A stretch of 6,643 nt of DNA, taken from an uncultured Prevotellaceae bacterium (GTDB lineage Bacteria; Bacteroidota; Bacteroidia; Bacteroidales; Bacteroidaceae). Numbering within the stretch: the first letter of the stretch is position 1; every line of letters starts with the position of its first letter. Positions 4,726 through 6,643 of this stretch are shown piece after piece. The stretch lies in contig USTH01000058.1 of the NCBI GenBank assembly GCA_900557555.1, forward strand, positions 1 to 6,643, given 5' to 3'. Both the position numbers and the translations under genes were made by a program. The notes beneath the pieces were generated by a model. That model was not told where the DNA came from, made no database searches, and worked only from the letters and a program-made list of their open reading frames with translations.

Positions 4726-6643
4726 TTATCTTGGTCCTCCCCCGCCAAATCCGCCGTCACGCATTGGGGGTGCTCCTCCTTCTGGACGGTTGCCGTTGCG
4801 TGGTCTGTCGTCTGGCTGTTTGTCAGATTTGATTCGGCCATCGTTGCCGTTAAACATCTTGAACTTGTAGATGAAGTGTACCATGAAGTAGCTGTTGATG
4901 GCGTTGGTGCGGGTGTCGGTGCGGCTGTAGGCTGTGATTGCGCGGCTCACGTTGCTGCGTCTGTGAAGAATGTCATAGATTTGCAGGGTCACTACTGCGC
5001 TTTTGCTTTTTAGGAACGTTTGCGACAGTTGGGCGTTCCATATCAGTTCGTTGGTGTTCATTGATGCGTCGGAATATCTGCGGCGCGACTCCATGCCGAT
5101 GTTTGTTGATATGCCAAGTCCGAAGTCTGAGGTGTATTGCAGGTTTGCCGTGTATGAGAAGTTGTAGGTGTTGAGGTTAGCCTGTGGCTGCAGTCTGTTG
5201 GTGGAGTGCTGGTAGTTGATGTTGCCGTTGAGGCTTAGTTCAAAAAGTCCTGTGCGGTAGGAGGCTTTTATTCTTTCAAAGATGGTGCTGTTGCGTGTGG
5301 TGCTCTTCTGGCTGTTGGCGTTGTTCAGGCTCACAAAGCCCACACTGTTGGTGTAGCGGTAATTGGTGCGGCTTGACAGACTAAATGGGCAGTCTTCCTT
5401 GAATGAAGTGTTGAATCCTCCACCTATGCGCATGTTCCAGTTGCCGTTGATGTTTTCGGGGCGTGTGGTGCTCACGCCGGTTACCTCATCGTAGCTTACG
5501 GCGTTTGATATGCTATTACGTGTGTTGCTGTAGTTGAAGTCAAGGTCTATTGATGTCATCGACGACTTGAAGTAGTCATTATATTCTGCCTTTAGTCTGT
5601 TGGTCCACGAGGGTTTCAGGTTGGGGTTTCCTTTTGTGATGTGCAGCGGGTCGGAGGTGTCGGTGATGTCGAGCAGGTTGGTCATGCTTGGTTCAGACGA
5701 GTAGCCGTTGTAGCGCAGTTCCAGCTTGCTCACTTTTGATATGTTGTATTTCATGAACAGGTATGGCGATGTGTGGAACACGTTGCGCACCACCACGGTG
5801 TCAAGGTCGCCCTTCTGGTAATTGAGCTTTGTGCGCTGTGGCTGCATGTTTATGCCGGCGTTGAAGTTGATGGCGTTGGTGACATATCTCACACCCAGGT
5901 TGACGGAGTGTATGTCGTCGCGATAGGTGGCGTAGCGGCTGTTTTCGATGTTTTTGGCTATTTCAAGCGAGTCGGTCGAAGGCAGGTATCCCAGAGGGTA
6001 TGATGGTGTTGTTCCGTAGCGTCCGAAACCATCGAGTGAGTCAAGCTGATAGAGGTTGCGGTCTTGGTCTTGAAAGCGGTGTTCGTAGCCGTAGGAGGAT
6101 TGCAGAAACAGGTTTTTGGCGAGGGGTTCAGAGTAGCTGACTCGTGCTGAATAGTTCCAGTTTTTTGATGGTGATGATGTGTATTGGTTGCTGACGGTGT
6201 GGTTGGTGGTCTGATAATAGTATATGTCGGCAAGGCTGAACGACCTGTTAATGCTTCTCGAATGATTGCCGTTAAGGCTAAGTGAGATGCTCCGGCCTTT
6301 GCTGTTGAGACGGCGTGTGATGTTCATCTCGCCACCGTAGTTGAGGCTTGACGAGTTTGACATTGACTGTCTGCTTGTGCGGTTTACTGTGATGCCTGCC
6401 AACTCAGGGTCGGTGTTGAGAGGGTCGCTGGAGTCTTTAAATATAGAGTCGAGCGGACTTGCACTCAGTGCGTAGGGGTCGTCGTTGAATGTAGCCGAGC
6501 GGGTTGTTGAACGGCTGTCGCTCTTGCTGTAGCCGAATGTGGGCCTGAACTGCATGGTTGTCAGCGAGTCGGGGTTCCACTTGATGTTAAGGTCTGTGTT
6601 GAAGCCGTTGCTGCTGCTGAGCGACTTGCCACCGCTGTTTGAG
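4726..6643 (-). CDS. TonB-receptor-like outer-membrane beta-barrel protein, 5' end outside window
   Basis: The C-terminal part (about 638 residues visible) of a large outer-membrane barrel protein, of the type that in Bacteroidetes carries an N-terminal carboxypeptidase-like domain and plug before a barrel (outer membrane protein beta-barrel family). The frame is open to the right edge, reading FNTDLNIKWNPDSLTT just before the ATG at 6555; that ATG is internal. Counting from it, alternating polar/aromatic strands run through the whole protein. The conserved receptor segment ITKGNPNLKPSWTNRLKAEY lies at 306-325, and the last barrel strand, SYFMVHFIYKFKMF, at 555-568. A 41-residue tail rich in Gly, Pro, Arg and Asp (569-609) follows the barrel. 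The visible N-terminal 100 residues are Ser/Asn/Arg-rich strands, also barrel. No frameshift is seen. It probably serves import or cell-envelope work; the substrate cannot be told, and no SusD partner is in the window. Confidence 0.85.
   Translation of the reverse strand, partial: SNSGGKSLSSSNGFNTDLNIKWNPDSLTTMQFRPTFGYSKSDSRSTTRSATFNDDPYALSASPLDSIFKDSSDPLNTDPELAGITVNRTSRQSMSNSSSLNYGGEMNITRRLNSKGRSISLSLNGNHSRSINRSFSLADIYYYQTTNHTVSNQYTSSPSKNWNYSARVSYSEPLAKNLFLQSSYGYEHRFQDQDRNLYQLDSLDGFGRYGTTPSYPLGYLPSTDSLEIAKNIENSRYATYRDDIHSVNLGVRYVTNAINFNAGINMQPQRTKLNYQKGDLDTVVVRNVFHTSPYLFMKYNISKVSKLELRYNGYSSEPSMTNLLDITDTSDPLHITKGNPNLKPSWTNRLKAEYNDYFKSSMTSIDLDFNYSNTRNSISNAVSYDEVTGVSTTRPENINGNWNMRIGGGFNTSFKEDCPFSLSSRTNYRYTNSVGFVSLNNANSQKSTTRNSTIFERIKASYRTGLFELSLNGNINYQHSTNRLQPQANLNTYNFSYTANLQYTSDFGLGISTNIGMESRRRYSDASMNTNELIWNAQLSQTFLKSKSAVVTLQIYDILHRRSNVSRAITAYSRTDTRTNAINSYFMVHFIYKFKMFNGNDGRIKSDKQPDDRPRNGNRPEGGAPPMRDGGFGGGGPR

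Noticed and set aside
4614..5174. Plus- and minus-strand ORFs of 70-101 codons around the end of the barrel gene
   Set aside because: They are out-of-frame or opposite-strand shadows of the outer-membrane barrel gene and its 3' flank.

Overview
The window looks like a chromosomal segment of a Bacteroidales bacterium (Prevotella, Bacteroides or Muribaculaceae type). Indicators are an RsmD gene directly behind a DUF3822 gene, a large SusC-like/outer-membrane beta-barrel gene of the Bacteroidetes type, a lipoprotein with an acidic surface-export signal after its cysteine, a remnant of the DUF4143 ATP-binding family that is highly multicopy in this order, and promoter-like sites of the Bacteroidetes form (TTG, about 20 bases, TAnnTTTG). 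The species cannot be fixed from the sequence alone.

Layout. (1) 1-696, plus strand: the 3' part of a zinc-ribbon + DUF805 membrane protein gene that runs off the left edge. (2) 697-897: no gene; it holds one copy of a short interspersed repeat and a long terminator hairpin shared with the converging operon. (3) 898-2281, minus strand: a DUF3822 gene followed by rsmD, a two-gene operon in ordinary chromosomal sequence. (4) 2282-2682: a promoter-like site for that operon, a second copy of the short repeat, and one or two doubtful small plus-strand ORFs that end at a bidirectional terminator. (5) 2784-3533, minus: a surface-lipoprotein gene of unknown function. (6) 3534-3964: no protein gene. 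It has a good minus-strand promoter, about 320 nt of strongly structured sequence made of two diverged inverted halves, and an intrinsic terminator with a T7 run. I read it as a structured non-coding RNA or a long regulated leader of the lipoprotein gene. (7) 3965-4559, minus: a decayed DUF4143 ATPase gene (N-terminal half missing, frameshift at a G6 run, internal deletion). (8) 4560-4725: no gene; a third, diverged copy of the short repeat and a 12-bp hairpin. (9) 4726-6643, minus: a TonB-receptor-like outer-membrane barrel protein running off the right edge.

The two flanks (1-2400 and 4726-6643) are more GC-rich and look like resident chromosome. The middle (about 2690-4660) is AT-richer and holds the lipoprotein, the RNA-like element and the ATPase relic, so it reads as an accessory insertion. 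The best candidate for something undescribed is the structured element at 3605-3925. No complete known system (CRISPR, toxin-antitoxin, restriction, conjugation) is visible.
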